Shown: one piece after another, positions 1 to 8,692 of the stretch | Layout: each line of letters begins with the position of its first letter | How positions within the stretch are numbered: position 1 is the first letter of the stretch | Origin: DASRDR01 sp963812945 [NCBI: uncultured Candidatus Rokubacteria bacterium] | Lineage (GTDB): Bacteria > Methylomirabilota > Methylomirabilia > Rokubacteriales | Direction: 5' to 3' | NCBI GenBank assembly: GCA_963812945.1 | Contig: CAWEXD010000008.1 | Coordinates: forward strand, 1,054,001 to 1,118,000 | DNA length: 64,000 bases | Notes under the pieces: model-generated | What the model was told of the DNA's origin: nothing | Seen by the model: only the letters and a program-made list of their open reading frames with translations | Database searches by the model: none | Translations under genes and position numbers: made by a program

Positions 1-240
1 GTCCGCCACGTGGAACGCGACCCGCGGATCCGCGTGGATGTGCCCGACCCAGTCGGCGCGCTCTCGGCCGACCACGAGGAACACGCGGGCCACCGGCTCG
101 AACTCGTACCATACCGGAGCCACGTAGGGCCAGCCGCCGGCCCCCAGGGTGGCGATCCGCGCGTTCCAGGGCTCGGCGAGAAAGGCGCCCATCTCGGCAT
201 CGGTGAGGCCCCCGATCTTCGCGCTGGGCTCGTAGGTCAT
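1..240 (-). CDS. FMN-binding split-barrel (pyridoxamine-phosphate-oxidase-like) protein, 3' end cut off by the window
   Basis: Only the first 80 codons are in the window; the gene runs leftwards past base 1. The visible part has the N-terminal pattern of the pyridoxamine 5'-phosphate oxidase-like split barrel: a short helix (TDAEMGAFLAEP), the first strands ARIATLGAGG and PYVAPVWYEF, then VFLVVGRERADWVGHI and DPRVAFHVAD. Members bind FMN, F420 or haem, and in organisms with F420 many are F420-dependent. The ATG at 240 follows a GGGAG ribosome site about 6 bases upstream. It lies 45 bases after an ABC permease on the same strand and could be the last gene of that run. The substrate cannot be told from this fragment. 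Confidence 0.75.
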   Translation of the reverse strand, partial: MTYEPSAKIGGLTDAEMGAFLAEPWNARIATLGAGGWPYVAPVWYEFEPVARVFLVVGRERADWVGHIHADPRVAFHVAD

Positions 241-285
241 GCGAGACTCCCGACTCTGCGGCGGCGCCGTCGCCGGCGCGGCCGG

Positions 286-1137
286 CTACCGCGTGACCGC
301 GCGGGGGTCGAGGCTGTCCCGTAGCCCGTCCCCGACGACGTTCAGCGCGAGGACCGTCAGCATGATGGCCCCGCCCGGGAAGAGCGACACCCAGGGCGCG
401 AGCGCCAGGAACTCCCTTCCCTCGTTGAGTATGGTCCCCCAGGACGGGGTGGGGGGCTGAACGCCCACGCCGAGGTACGAGAGGGCGGACTCGATCAGGA
501 TCCCGTAGGAGAGGCACACGGCCGTCTGCACGATGACCGGCGACGCGGCGTTCGGGAGGACGTGGCGTATCAGGATCGCGCCCCGGCCGAGCCCCAGGGC
601 CTCGGCGGCCTCCACGTAGGCCTGTACCGACTCGGCGAGGACCGAGCCGCGCACGACGCGGAAGAATAGCGGGGCGTAGACGACGGCGATGGCCGCGATC
701 GCGCTCCCCACCCCGGCGCCGAGGATGGCGGCGATCGCGATCGCGAGCAGGATCGGCGGAAACGCGAAGAAGACGTCCATCACCCGCCCGCAGACCTGGT
801 CGAGCCCGCGTCCCAGGCCCGCGAGGAGACCGAGCGCGCTCCCGGAGACCAGTGCCAGCGCGATCGCCGCGCCGGCGATTCCCACCGACACCCGCACGCC
901 GAAGAGCACGCGAGACAGAAGGTCGCGCCCGAATCGGTCGGTTCCCATCCAGTGCCGTCCGTCCGGCGCCTGGAAGAGACCCTGAGCGTCGACCGCGGTC
1001 GGGGAGTAGGGCGCGATCCACTCCGCGGCGATCCCGAGAAGCACGACCGCCCCGAGCACTCCGCATGCGGTCCGGAAGAGGAGGCTCCGTGCGGGGTGTT
1101 GCGGGCGTCGCGCGTCGCCGCCGGCCGGGTTAGCCAC
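286..1137 (-). CDS. ABC transporter permease, DppC/OppC family
   Basis: A 283-residue inner-membrane permease of a peptide/opine/nickel-class importer. It has the DppC layout: one N-terminal membrane segment (VLGAVVLLGIAAEWIAPYSP), a periplasmic stretch with the family signature MGTDRFGRDLLSRVLFG, then five more hydrophobic segments. The EAA loop that docks on the ATPase is visible as EAAEALGLGRGAILIRHVLP. The end VVGDGLRDSLDPR is typical of the family. Its start overlaps the end of the upstream DppB-type gene by 8 bases, so the two are co-translated. No ATPase genes accompany this transporter in the window; they may lie further left or be shared. Substrate unknown. Confidence 0.9.
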   Translation of the reverse strand: MANPAGGDARRPQHPARSLLFRTACGVLGAVVLLGIAAEWIAPYSPTAVDAQGLFQAPDGRHWMGTDRFGRDLLSRVLFGVRVSVGIAGAAIALALVSGSALGLLAGLGRGLDQVCGRVMDVFFAFPPILLAIAIAAILGAGVGSAIAAIAVVYAPLFFRVVRGSVLAESVQAYVEAAEALGLGRGAILIRHVLPNAASPVIVQTAVCLSYGILIESALSYLGVGVQPPTPSWGTILNEGREFLALAPWVSLFPGGAIMLTVLALNVVGDGLRDSLDPRAVTR

Positions 1138-2080
1138 GGCGGAGCCGGGGATCCAGGACCGCGTAGAGCAGGTCCACCAGGAGGTTCAGGACCATGAAGG
1201 TCGCGGCCAGGAGCAGGATGACCCCCTGCACGACCGGGTAGTCCCGCTGAAAGATCGCGTCGAGGAGCAGGCGGCCCACCCCGGGCAGTGTGAACACGTC
1301 CTCGACGACCACCAGGCCGCCGACCACGTAGCCGAGCTGGACCCCCGCCACGGTGACGACGGGGATCAGCGCGTTCCGGAGGGCGTGGTGGTAGGTGACG
1401 CGCGTCTCCGCGAGCCCTTTCGCCTGCGCGGTCCGCACGTACTCATGCCCGAGCACGTCCAGCATCGACGACCGGGACATGCGGGTGATCATCGCTGCCG
1501 TTGCGGTGCCGAGGGTCAGGGCGGGCAGCGCCATGATGAGGAGGTTCCCCGCGGGGTCGCGGAGGAACGGCACCCACTGGAGCGAGGGCATCCACCCGAG
1601 GTACACGGAGAAGAGCAGGATCAGCACCGTCCCCTGCCAGAACGCGGGGAGGGAGAGGCCGAGGGTCGCCAGCACGCGGATCGTGCCGTCCCGCGTCCCG
1701 CCCGGCCGGGTTGCCGACGCGACGCCGAGGGGGATCCCAAGGCAGAGCGACCAGCCCACGGCCAGGACGGCCAACTCGGCGGACACCGGGACCCGATCGA
1801 GGAACAGCCCGAGAACGGGCCGCCCCGACAGCCACGACGTCCCAAGGTCGCCCCGCACCATGGCGCCGAGCCAGTCGAGGTACTGCACGTGGAGGGGGCG
1901 ATCGAGCCCGAAGAAGCGGCGGAAGCTCTGGAGCACCTCCGGCGACGCGATCGCCGCCTGGCCGAGGAGCTGCTCGACCACTGTCCCGGGAACGAGCCGG
2001 ATCATGCCGAAGACCAGTACGCTCACGCCCAAGAGCGTGAGGGCCATGGCCGAGAGCCTTCGGCCGAGATATGTGCGCAA
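1130..2080 (-). CDS. ABC transporter permease, DppB/OppB family
   Basis: A 316-residue permease with the DppB layout: N-terminal segment ALTLLGVSVLVFGMIRLVPG, a long periplasmic part ending PLHVQYLDWLGAMVRGDLG, then five membrane segments. The EAA loop reads YVRTAQAKGLAETRVTYHHA, and the C-terminus VDLLYAVLDPRLR is diagnostic. The chosen start is TTG at 2080, which gives the usual RRL-type N-terminus; an ATG at 2047 would cut off the basic leader. I see no clear ribosome site before the TTG. It pairs with the DppC gene downstream (8-base overlap) and follows a binding-protein gene, separated from it by a strong hairpin. Confidence 0.9.
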   Translation of the reverse strand: MRTYLGRRLSAMALTLLGVSVLVFGMIRLVPGTVVEQLLGQAAIASPEVLQSFRRFFGLDRPLHVQYLDWLGAMVRGDLGTSWLSGRPVLGLFLDRVPVSAELAVLAVGWSLCLGIPLGVASATRPGGTRDGTIRVLATLGLSLPAFWQGTVLILLFSVYLGWMPSLQWVPFLRDPAGNLLIMALPALTLGTATAAMITRMSRSSMLDVLGHEYVRTAQAKGLAETRVTYHHALRNALIPVVTVAGVQLGYVVGGLVVVEDVFTLPGVGRLLLDAIFQRDYPVVQGVILLLAATFMVLNLLVDLLYAVLDPRLRRG

Positions 2081-2095
2081 TGACGCGATGTTGTG

Positions 2096-2130
2096 GGGCC
2101 GACCCTCTCATCCTCCTGGAGGGTCGGCCC
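2096..2130 (-). terminator. Perfect 12-bp hairpin between binding-protein gene and permease gene
   Basis: GGGCCGACCCTC at 2096-2107 is the exact reverse complement of 2119-2130, with an 11-base loop. There is no T-run, so it is more likely a partial terminator or an mRNA-end stabiliser than a full stop. It sits between the stop of the substrate-binding gene and the TTG of the permease gene, all read leftwards. The same arrangement recurs at the three other importers in this window. Confidence 0.7.
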
Positions 2131-2151
2131 GGACGACGGCGTGCTTCGCGC

Positions 2152-3708
2152 CTAGCGCTCGAGCCAGGCGAACCGGAGGCCGTGGTGGAAACCGGTCGGG
2201 TGGGGCTGGAACCCCTTGACCGTCTTCTGCATCGCGTAGAGCAGGTCGGGGGAGTAGAGCGGGAGCGAGATCGGGTCCTCCGCCAGGAGCCGCTGGACCT
2301 GATCGTAGATCTGCTTGCGCCGGGCCGGCTCGAGCGTGGTCCGGCCGGCGTCGAGCAGCTCGTCCGCCTTGGCGTTCTTCCATCGCCGGAAGTCCTTCCC
2401 GCCCGGCGCCGAGTGGAAGTGGCGGTGGAACGCCTGGTCCGGGTCGACGAAGCCGCCCCACTCGTTCATGGTCGGGGGCGACTGCGGCACGACCCAGTCC
2501 TTGATCCAGACGCCGCCGTCGACGGTCTCGACGGTCACGTCGATGCCGGCCTCCTTCAGGTTCTCGACGATGACCGGGAGCGCTGCGGCTAGCGCCGGGA
2601 ATCCCACGATGTTGCGGATCTTCATTGCGACCCGGCCGCTGTACCCGGCCTGCTGAAGAAGAGCCTTCGCTCGCGTCACGTCGCGCTGCTGGTTCGGGAG
2701 CTCCGACCACGGCACGGCCCAGTACCGGAGGCCCCGCGGCAGGACCCCCAGCCGCTGGCCAAGGCCCGAGCCGGCGATCTGGAGTATGGCCTGACGGTCG
2801 AGCGCGAGCGCGATGGCCTGGCGTACCTCGGGCTTCGACGTCGGGTCCTGGTCGCCGGCGAGATCGAGGACCACCCAGCGCGTGGACGGGGCCTGCACCG
2901 CCTCGACCGTGGCGACGCCCTTCGCCACCTGGAACGACAGTGCCGAGGAGAACTCGGCGAACTGAACCTGGCCCGTTCGGAGGCCGGCCACGATCGAGGA
3001 CTCGTCCGGAATCGCCTGGTACGCGATCCCGTCGAGCAGCGGCTTCTGCGCTCCCCAGTACGCCGGGTTCCGCTTGAGGGTCCAGCGCCGGCTCGGATCG
3101 AACTCCTCGACCATGAAGGGGCCCGTACCGATGGCCTTCGTGAGGAGGGCCTTGCCGTCGCCGGCCGAATCCTTGGGGATCACGCCGTTGTACTTCCCGC
3201 CGATGTTGATGAGGAAGGTCGCCGCCGGGTTCGCCAGCACGAAGCGCACCGTGTGCTTGTCGACGGCGTCGATCTGCTTCACGAAGATGAGGTCGTTCGC
3301 CCCGGGGCTCACCTTCGGGTCGCGAACCCGGTCGTACGTGTACTTCACGTCCTCCGCGTCCATCTCCTTGCCGTCGTGGAAACGCACGCCGCGGCGCAAG
3401 TGGAACACGTACTCCGTGGGCGACCGCTGCTCCCACCGCTCGGCGAGCTCGGGCTTGGGCTCGAGACCGTAGTCGATCCACACCAGGTTCTCGTAGACGA
3501 GCGGCTTCCGGCGCTGGAAGATGTCGAGTCCCTGCATGTGGGGCTCGATGTTCGGCGGGAGGGCCGAGCTCGCGACGGTGAGCACGCCGCCAGGCTTTGC
3601 CTGAGCACGCGCGTGCCGTGGGGCGAGGGCTGCCGCTCCGAGCGCCGTCGTGCCGGCGAGGAAGCTGCGGCGGGAGAGGCCCCCCTGAGGTGGAACGTGG
3701 TTCGTCAT
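2152..3708 (-). CDS. ABC transporter substrate-binding protein, family 5 (peptide/opine type), Tat-exported
   Basis: A 518-residue periplasmic binding protein (SBP_bac_5). The N-terminus carries a Tat signal, SRRSFLAGTTALGAAALAPR, ending near ARAQA. The core shows family landmarks: a first-lobe LAERWEQRSPTEYVFHLRRG followed by VRFHDGKEMDAEDVKYTYDR, the middle GTGPFMVEEFD and KRNPAYWG, and the C-lobe MKTV..FQPHP end. The ATG at 3708 is chosen because it begins the Tat leader and has a strong AGGAGGAG site just upstream. It delivers its ligand to the two permeases downstream. The neighbouring enolase-superfamily enzyme suggests a sugar acid or other hydroxyacid ligand as readily as a peptide; that is inference. 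Confidence 0.9.
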   Translation of the reverse strand: MTNHVPPQGGLSRRSFLAGTTALGAAALAPRHARAQAKPGGVLTVASSALPPNIEPHMQGLDIFQRRKPLVYENLVWIDYGLEPKPELAERWEQRSPTEYVFHLRRGVRFHDGKEMDAEDVKYTYDRVRDPKVSPGANDLIFVKQIDAVDKHTVRFVLANPAATFLINIGGKYNGVIPKDSAGDGKALLTKAIGTGPFMVEEFDPSRRWTLKRNPAYWGAQKPLLDGIAYQAIPDESSIVAGLRTGQVQFAEFSSALSFQVAKGVATVEAVQAPSTRWVVLDLAGDQDPTSKPEVRQAIALALDRQAILQIAGSGLGQRLGVLPRGLRYWAVPWSELPNQQRDVTRAKALLQQAGYSGRVAMKIRNIVGFPALAAALPVIVENLKEAGIDVTVETVDGGVWIKDWVVPQSPPTMNEWGGFVDPDQAFHRHFHSAPGGKDFRRWKNAKADELLDAGRTTLEPARRKQIYDQVQRLLAEDPISLPLYSPDLLYAMQKTVKGFQPHPTGFHHGLRFAWLER

Positions 3709-3746
3709 GGTCGCTCTCCTCCTTGGCTCGAGATGGCGCGAGCTCA

Positions 3747-3776
3747 ATCGTCCCCGGACGCCGCAGCCGGTGTCAA
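3747..3776 (-). promoter_or_regulatory. Candidate sigma-70-type promoter for the binding-protein/permease operon
   Basis: Reading leftwards, a perfect TTGACA (-35, bases 3776-3771) is followed after 18 bases by GACGAT (3752-3747), a weak -10 with 3 of 6 matches. The start codon is 39 bases further on. The extended -35 context CTTGACAC recurs at two other intergenic sites here (14361 and 46611 regions), which supports it being real. Confidence 0.4.
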
Positions 3777-3892
3777 GGCGCGGCGCCGCGCCGCACCTGT
3801 GCGTGGCTGGCCTCGCGCAGATGCCAGCCACCCCCCGACGGGAACCCCATCTGGGCCGGGAGCGGTTTCGCTGGTCGATCGGGGTCCTCGAA

Positions 3893-5086
3893 TCAGCCCG
3901 TCGCGCCCGACCAGCCGCGGGCGGGGTGGGCCCGCAGGAAGCCGGCGTCGAGCTCGACGCCGAGTCCTGGGCGGGACGACAGGTGCAGCCGGTCCTCGCG
4001 GAGATCGAGCGGGCGGTCGAGGCAGCGATCGTACCAGGGCACGTTCGCCACGTTGTGCTCGAGCCGGTAGAAGTTCGGGACCGCCAGCATGGCGTGGGCG
4101 CCCGCCACGACCTGGAGCGGGCCCATCGCGTTGTGCGGCGTCACCGGCACCTGGTACGTCTCGGCGAGCGCCGCGATGCGGACGACCTCGCTGATGCCGC
4201 CGGTCCAGACGACGTCGGGCATCAGGTAGTCCGCCAGATGCTCGGCGAGGATCGGCAGGAAGTCCCAGCGCGTGTAGCATCGCTCGCCGACCGAGATCGG
4301 CACCTCGACCTGCTCGCGCACGGCCCGCAGCGCCGGGAGGCTCTCCGGCGGCGTCGGCTCCTCGAACCAGCCGATGCGGTAGGGGAGGAGCCGGCGGGCG
4401 AGCCGGACGGCCGTGGGGACGTTGTAGTGCCCGTGGGCGTCGATCAGGATCTCGACCTCGGAACCGACCGCCTCCCGCACCGCCGCGACGCACGCCACGC
4501 CGAACTCCTCGCCGGCGGGGGAGATCTGGCCGGCGAGGTACGCCGTGTGGTAGGGCACCATCTCGTGGAAGGGGTCCAGCTTGATGGCGACGTGCCCCCG
4601 GGCCACGATCCGCCGCGCGGCCGCCGCGTAGTCCTCGGGCGTTGCGCACGCGGGGTGGCCGTCCAGCGCGGCGAACCATCCGTTCGCATACAGGGGGATG
4701 CTGTCACGCACCTTGCCGCCGAGGAGATCGTAGACCGGGCGGCCCGTGATCTTGCCCTTGATGTCCCACAGCGCGATGTCGATCCCGCTCACCACCGCGG
4801 TGGGCAGCCCGCGGGGGCCGAGATAGGTGGCCTTGCGGAAGAGACGGTGCCACATCGCCGTGATGTCGGCGGCGTCCTGCCCGACGATCCAGGGTCGGAG
4901 GTGCCGGATCGCGTCGGCGATGATGAGGCTCCCGTTGCCCGGGAAGTTCGACGCCTCGCCCCAGCCGTGGACGCCCGCGTTGGTGACGACGCGCACGAAG
5001 GTCCAGACGTTCTGCGGCTCCTCGTTGTACGTGGCGGTCCCTCCGGTGGGATCGACGACGTAGACCTCCACGTCGGTGATCTTCAC
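3893..5086 (-). CDS. Mandelate racemase/muconate lactonizing enzyme family protein (enolase superfamily dehydratase)
   Basis: A 397-residue enolase-superfamily enzyme. These enzymes abstract the proton next to a carboxylate with help from Mg2+; many relatives dehydrate sugar acids. The N-terminal capping domain (residues about 1-125) includes the mobile loop near ATYNEEPQNVW. In the barrel I see the base-bearing AIKLDPF strand and the metal ligands in order: ILIDAHGHYN, GWFEEPTPPE and ISVGERCYTRWD, then the acid/base histidine region VTPHNAMGP. Length and motifs fit the D-galactonate/mannonate dehydratase-like branch, but the substrate cannot be assigned. It starts with GTG at 5086, 10 bases after the small gene upstream, and lies between two transport systems, suggesting a catabolic role. 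Confidence 0.85.
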   Translation of the reverse strand: MKITDVEVYVVDPTGGTATYNEEPQNVWTFVRVVTNAGVHGWGEASNFPGNGSLIIADAIRHLRPWIVGQDAADITAMWHRLFRKATYLGPRGLPTAVVSGIDIALWDIKGKITGRPVYDLLGGKVRDSIPLYANGWFAALDGHPACATPEDYAAAARRIVARGHVAIKLDPFHEMVPYHTAYLAGQISPAGEEFGVACVAAVREAVGSEVEILIDAHGHYNVPTAVRLARRLLPYRIGWFEEPTPPESLPALRAVREQVEVPISVGERCYTRWDFLPILAEHLADYLMPDVVWTGGISEVVRIAALAETYQVPVTPHNAMGPLQVVAGAHAMLAVPNFYRLEHNVANVPWYDRCLDRPLDLREDRLHLSSRPGLGVELDAGFLRAHPARGWSGATG

Positions 5087-5096
5087 GGATGGCGCC

Positions 5097-5390
5097 TCAA
5101 TGGAAACCGACGAGCATCTCGGCGATCGTCCGCTGCGCCGCTCGCAGCGGCTCGTCGGCGTTGCCGAAGACGACGACCGCGACGCCGCTCGGGACCCGGC
5201 GGAGCGTCACCACGCCGGCGGGCGTCCGGAGCCGCACGTCGCGCCAGGCGGCCGGCGGCGTCGCGCCCGGTCCCTGGAGGACGTTGTCGACCATCGCCAG
5301 GGTGCTGGGCAACCCCGCGGCCGCGAGCCGCTCGAGGATGGCCGGGAGGCTCACGGAGGGAACGCGGGGGACGACGACCTCGAGCCCCAC
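5097..5390 (-). CDS. Small protein of unknown function
   Basis: A possible 97-residue soluble protein beginning at GTG 5390, just after the MFS transporter stop (5401) and 10 bases before the enolase-family gene. I do not recognise a family. The sequence has an N-terminal helical part (LPAILERLAAAGLPSTLAMV), then two strand-like stretches (WRDVRLRTPAGVVTLRRV and GVAVVVFGNADE) and a C-terminal helix (LRAAQRTIAEMLVGF). Codon use matches its neighbours and the gene packing supports it being real. A longer reading from an ATG at 5438 would overlap the MFS gene by 38 bases. No good ribosome site is visible, so it may rely on coupling to the MFS gene. Confidence 0.5.
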   Translation of the reverse strand: MGLEVVVPRVPSVSLPAILERLAAAGLPSTLAMVDNVLQGPGATPPAAWRDVRLRTPAGVVTLRRVPSGVAVVVFGNADEPLRAAQRTIAEMLVGFH

Positions 5391-5400
5391 GCCGGCGCCG

Positions 5401-6657
5401 CTACCGACCCCCGGCGACGGGACTGAGCCGGGGCACACATCGCGTCGTCTCGTCGATCGTCAGGCTCACGACGGCGGCTGCGAGGAGCTGCACGCTGGCG
5501 ATCGCGAACGCGGCGCCGTAGCCGCCGGTCACCTCGAACAGGAGCCCGCCCATCCACGATCCCAGCGCGGCGCCGCCCTGGTGGACGACGAAGATCGTGC
5601 CGAAGATCGAGCCGACGGAGAAGCGTCCGAAGATGTCGGCGGTCAGGGCCGAGGTCATGGCGAGGCTGCCGGACATGCTCGCGCCCCCGAGGGCCGCGAC
5701 GACGAGGAGCGCCGCGGGGCTGTCGTGCACGAGGTAGAGCGCGGCGAAGAGCACGGCCCGCGTCGCGTAGAGCCAGGCCAGGACAGGGCGGCGGCCGGCG
5801 TGGTCGGCGATCGCGCCGAGGCCCAGGGCGCCGGCGAAGCTGGAGGCGCCGAGGAGACCGATCGCTCCCGAGGCAAGCATCGAGTGGTACCCGTGGTCGG
5901 TGAGCATCGGCACGCCGTGCGCCGAGAGCAGGCTCATCGAGAACCCGCACGTGAAGAGGCCGCCGCAGAGCTGCCAGAAGGGCACCGTGCGGACGGCGTC
6001 GCCCAGCGCCGTGCGCTCGACGATCGCGTCCCCGCCGGTTCCCGGGGTCGTCAGGCCGTCGGGCGTGAGCCCCATCGACTCGGGCGACTCACGCACCACG
6101 AACAGGGCGAGGGGCAGGAGGACGACGGCCGCGGCGAGGCCGATCACCGCGTAGGCGGCGCGCCAGCCGATCGTGAGGATGAGCCACATCGCGATCGGCA
6201 CCATGAGGCTCATCCCCGCCATCGACGCGGCGCCGAGCAGCGACAGCGCCGTCGCTCGCCGGCGTATGAACCAGCGCGAGATGACGGCCGAGCCGACGAC
6301 GTGCCCGGTTGCCGATAGTCCCAGGGCGACCACGACCCCGTAGACGAGCGCCATCTGCCACAGCTGCGTCACGAGCGCGGTGCTCGCCAGCGAGGCGGCG
6401 AGGACGAGGGTCCCCACGACCGCCACCGGGCGCGCGCCCCAGCGCTCGACCAGCCGCCCGACGAAGGGCATGAACACGCCGTAAAGCAGGAGACTCAGGG
6501 CGATGACCAGGGAGAAGCTGGCGCGGTCCGTCTCGAGGTCCGCGACGATGGGCTTGAGAAACGGCCCGACCGCGAAGCGCAGGCCGGTCGAGACGAACAC
6601 CATGATGGCGAAGGCGATGGCGACCCACCATCCGTAGAAGAGCCGCCCCTGCGCCAT
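5401..6657 (-). CDS. MFS transporter, OFA/MCT-like
   Basis: A 418-residue, 12-segment major facilitator protein. The N-terminus FYGWWVAIAFAIMVFVSTG and the motif-A loop GRLVERWGARPV resemble the oxalate/formate and monocarboxylate carrier group. The central loop (residues about 190-225, ESPESMGLTPDG) also fits that group. The second half repeats the pattern with GAIADHAGRRPVLAW. It probably carries a small carboxylate and may feed the adjacent dehydratase, which would be consistent with their shared strand. The start codon ATG 6657 lies only 10 bases after a good -10 box, so the mRNA looks nearly leaderless; no ribosome site is seen. Confidence 0.85.
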   Translation of the reverse strand: MAQGRLFYGWWVAIAFAIMVFVSTGLRFAVGPFLKPIVADLETDRASFSLVIALSLLLYGVFMPFVGRLVERWGARPVAVVGTLVLAASLASTALVTQLWQMALVYGVVVALGLSATGHVVGSAVISRWFIRRRATALSLLGAASMAGMSLMVPIAMWLILTIGWRAAYAVIGLAAAVVLLPLALFVVRESPESMGLTPDGLTTPGTGGDAIVERTALGDAVRTVPFWQLCGGLFTCGFSMSLLSAHGVPMLTDHGYHSMLASGAIGLLGASSFAGALGLGAIADHAGRRPVLAWLYATRAVLFAALYLVHDSPAALLVVAALGGASMSGSLAMTSALTADIFGRFSVGSIFGTIFVVHQGGAALGSWMGGLLFEVTGGYGAAFAIASVQLLAAAVVSLTIDETTRCVPRLSPVAGGR

Positions 6658-6667
6658 GGTCTCGGTC

Positions 6668-6696
6668 ACTATAGCCGAGGGGTCAGGACCGGACAA
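6668..6696 (-). promoter_or_regulatory. Promoter for the MFS gene, implying a very short leader
   Basis: Reading leftwards: TTGTCC (-35, 6696-6691), a 17-base spacer, then TATAGT (-10, 6673-6668; 5 of 6 consensus). The expected start of transcription is about 6661, only 4 bases before the ATG at 6657. The intergenic space (6658-6831) is shared with the divergent ABC exporter gene. Confidence 0.6.
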
Positions 6697-6831
6697 CCGG
6701 AGGCCCCGACGCTCGCTCGTCGATCTCGGGGCGGGAATTGCCGCCAAATGGCACGAGCGCGGAGGCGGGTACGCTATACTGACGCTTCGGCGCGCGCCGC
6801 CTTCAGGCGGTCCGGGCCGGCATCCGAGCCG

Positions 6832-8682
6832 ATGCGAGATCTTCGATTGGGATCCCTGTGGACGCGATTGACCGGCGGCCCGCCGGGCGAGGGACGCGAT
6901 CTTGCCCTGGGTGGGCGGCAGATCGTCGGCGCCGTGCGCTGGGTGGCCGGCGTCACCTGGGCCACCAGTCCGCGCCTGGTCTCGGGCCTGGTCGCCCTGT
7001 CGCTCGCGCGGAGCACGGTGGCGGCGGGGCTCGCGCTGTCCGCCCGGGGACTCATCAACGCGGCCGTCGCCGAGAGCCAGCAAGGCCAGCCGAACCTGGC
7101 GCCGCTCCTGCCGTGGCTGCTCGCCGCCCTCGGGTTCGGCCTGGTGGAGGTGCTGGCGCCGATGGCCAGCGCGCTGGCCATTCGGAGATTGACCGAAGCG
7201 CTGCAGCTTCGGGTCACCACCGAGGTCTTCGCGCACGTGTCTCGTCTTCCGCCGGCGGACATGCAGGAGCCAGGCCGGCGAGAGCTGCTGGACCAAGCGC
7301 GCGAGGCCTCGGCGAACAGGCTCGGGCGCCTGGTGGGCGACCTGCTCACGATCCTCACGGACCTGGTCCAGTGCGCGCTGCTTGCCGGCGTGCTCTTCCA
7401 CATCGAGCCGCTGACGCTCGCGATCGTCGTGCCGGGGGCGGCGGCCTACCTGTATGCCGAGTGGCGGAACACGAGCCTGTATCACGCCGGCGTGCCCATT
7501 CGCGTGCTCAAGCAGCGATGGGTCCGGTACTTCGGCGATCTGCTGGCGGGAGTGCGCTCCGCCGGTCACGTGCGGCTGCTCGGGCTGACGCCGACGCTCA
7601 TCGAGCGCTTTCGCGACCTCGCGCGACAGCTCGAGGCCGCTGACCGGGCGCGTGCGCAGCACCAGTTCGTGACGGGCGCGACATTCGGGGTTCTGACCAC
7701 GCTCCTGTTCTGCGTCCTGCTGGCCCTGGTGACGAGCCGCGCGATCGACGGACGGCTGACCCTCGGAGACATCGCGGTGTTCGCCGCGGCGAGCCCCCGG
7801 CTGCGGTCGACCGTGAGCCGCCTGATCCTGGCCATCGCGCAGGCGCTCGACGCGCTCCTGGCGACCCAGGCCATCCGGAAGTTCCTGGCGGTGGCCCCGT
7901 CGGCATCCCCGCCGGGCCCGCTATCGCTGGCGCCGGCGGCGAGGGGCCTCGAGGTCGAAGACGTGTGGTTCACGTACCCCGGGGCGATCGAGCCGGCGGT
8001 GGCGGGTGTGAGCTTCCGGATCCCGCCCGGCGAGATGGTCGCGCTGGCCGGCCCGAACGGGGCGGGAAAGACGACCCTGGTGAAGCTCCTGGCCGGACTC
8101 GCCGTGCCGCAGAAGGGCCGGATTCTCCTGGACGGGCGGGACCTGCGCGAGTGGCCGTTCGAGGCCCTGCGCCAGCGGCTCGTCCTGGTATCGCCGGACA
8201 GCCCGCGGTTCGAGGCCAGCGCCCGGGACAACGTCGCGTTCGGCCACTGGCCCGAACTGGACCGGGCTCCGGGGGCGGTCGAGGAGGTGGCCGCGGAGGG
8301 CGGCGTGCACGCGCTCCTGTCCGGGCTGCCGCGCGGGTACGAGACGACACTCGGCCAGCTGTTCGGCGAGCACGACCTGTCCTCCGGGCAATGGCAGCAG
8401 GTCGTCCTCGCTCGAGCTCTGGCCCGTCCCGCCTCCCTGTTCCTCTTCGACGAGCCGACGGCGCACCTCGACGAGCGCGCGGAGCGGCAGTTCCTCGACC
8501 GGCTCGGCGCGCTCTCGCCGGGCCGGAGCATTCTCGTCGCCTCCCACCGTCCCGGGCCCCTGACGCTGGCCGGCCGGATCGTCATCCTGGAGCACGGGCG
8601 TGTGGTCGAGGAGGGCGCGCACGGCGAGCTGCTCGCCCGCGGCGGCCGGTACGCGCGGCTGGTGACGACGCGGAGTCGGTGA
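6832..8682 (+). CDS. ABC exporter, fused membrane and ATPase domains
   Basis: A 616-residue half-transporter. Residues about 25-345 form the six-segment membrane domain (segments near VSGLVALSLARSTVAAGLAL, LLPWLLAALGFGLVEVL, LLTILTDLVQCALLAGVLF, TFGVLTTLLFCVLLALV). The ATPase follows with Walker A GPNGAGKTT, Q-loop LVLVSPDSP, signature LSSGQWQQ (an S in place of the usual second G), Walker B SLFLFDEPT, D-loop HLDERA and H-loop ASHRPG. It most likely works as a homodimer exporting a lipid, peptide or drug. ATG 6832 begins a cytosolic leader of about 30 residues. It is a single gene, convergent with the AsmA-like gene 10 bases downstream. Confidence 0.88.
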   Translation: MRDLRLGSLWTRLTGGPPGEGRDLALGGRQIVGAVRWVAGVTWATSPRLVSGLVALSLARSTVAAGLALSARGLINAAVAESQQGQPNLAPLLPWLLAALGFGLVEVLAPMASALAIRRLTEALQLRVTTEVFAHVSRLPPADMQEPGRRELLDQAREASANRLGRLVGDLLTILTDLVQCALLAGVLFHIEPLTLAIVVPGAAAYLYAEWRNTSLYHAGVPIRVLKQRWVRYFGDLLAGVRSAGHVRLLGLTPTLIERFRDLARQLEAADRARAQHQFVTGATFGVLTTLLFCVLLALVTSRAIDGRLTLGDIAVFAAASPRLRSTVSRLILAIAQALDALLATQAIRKFLAVAPSASPPGPLSLAPAARGLEVEDVWFTYPGAIEPAVAGVSFRIPPGEMVALAGPNGAGKTTLVKLLAGLAVPQKGRILLDGRDLREWPFEALRQRLVLVSPDSPRFEASARDNVAFGHWPELDRAPGAVEEVAAEGGVHALLSGLPRGYETTLGQLFGEHDLSSGQWQQVVLARALARPASLFLFDEPTAHLDERAERQFLDRLGALSPGRSILVASHRPGPLTLAGRIVILEHGRVVEEGAHGELLARGGRYARLVTTRSR

Positions 8683-8692
8683 GCCGGGGGCG

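Noticed and set aside
3707-5521. A 600-codon open frame on the plus strand opposite the enolase-family gene
   Set aside because: High GC opens long frames on the opposite strand. The translation is Arg/Asp/Gly-rich with no motif, while the minus-strand frame has clear enolase-superfamily ligands.
6749-6780. Possible sigma-54 site (TGGCACG) and a TATACT box before the ABC exporter
   Set aside because: TGGCACG lacks the GC element at the right distance, and TATACT has no -35-like hexamer at 16-18 bases. I could not make a convincing promoter from either.
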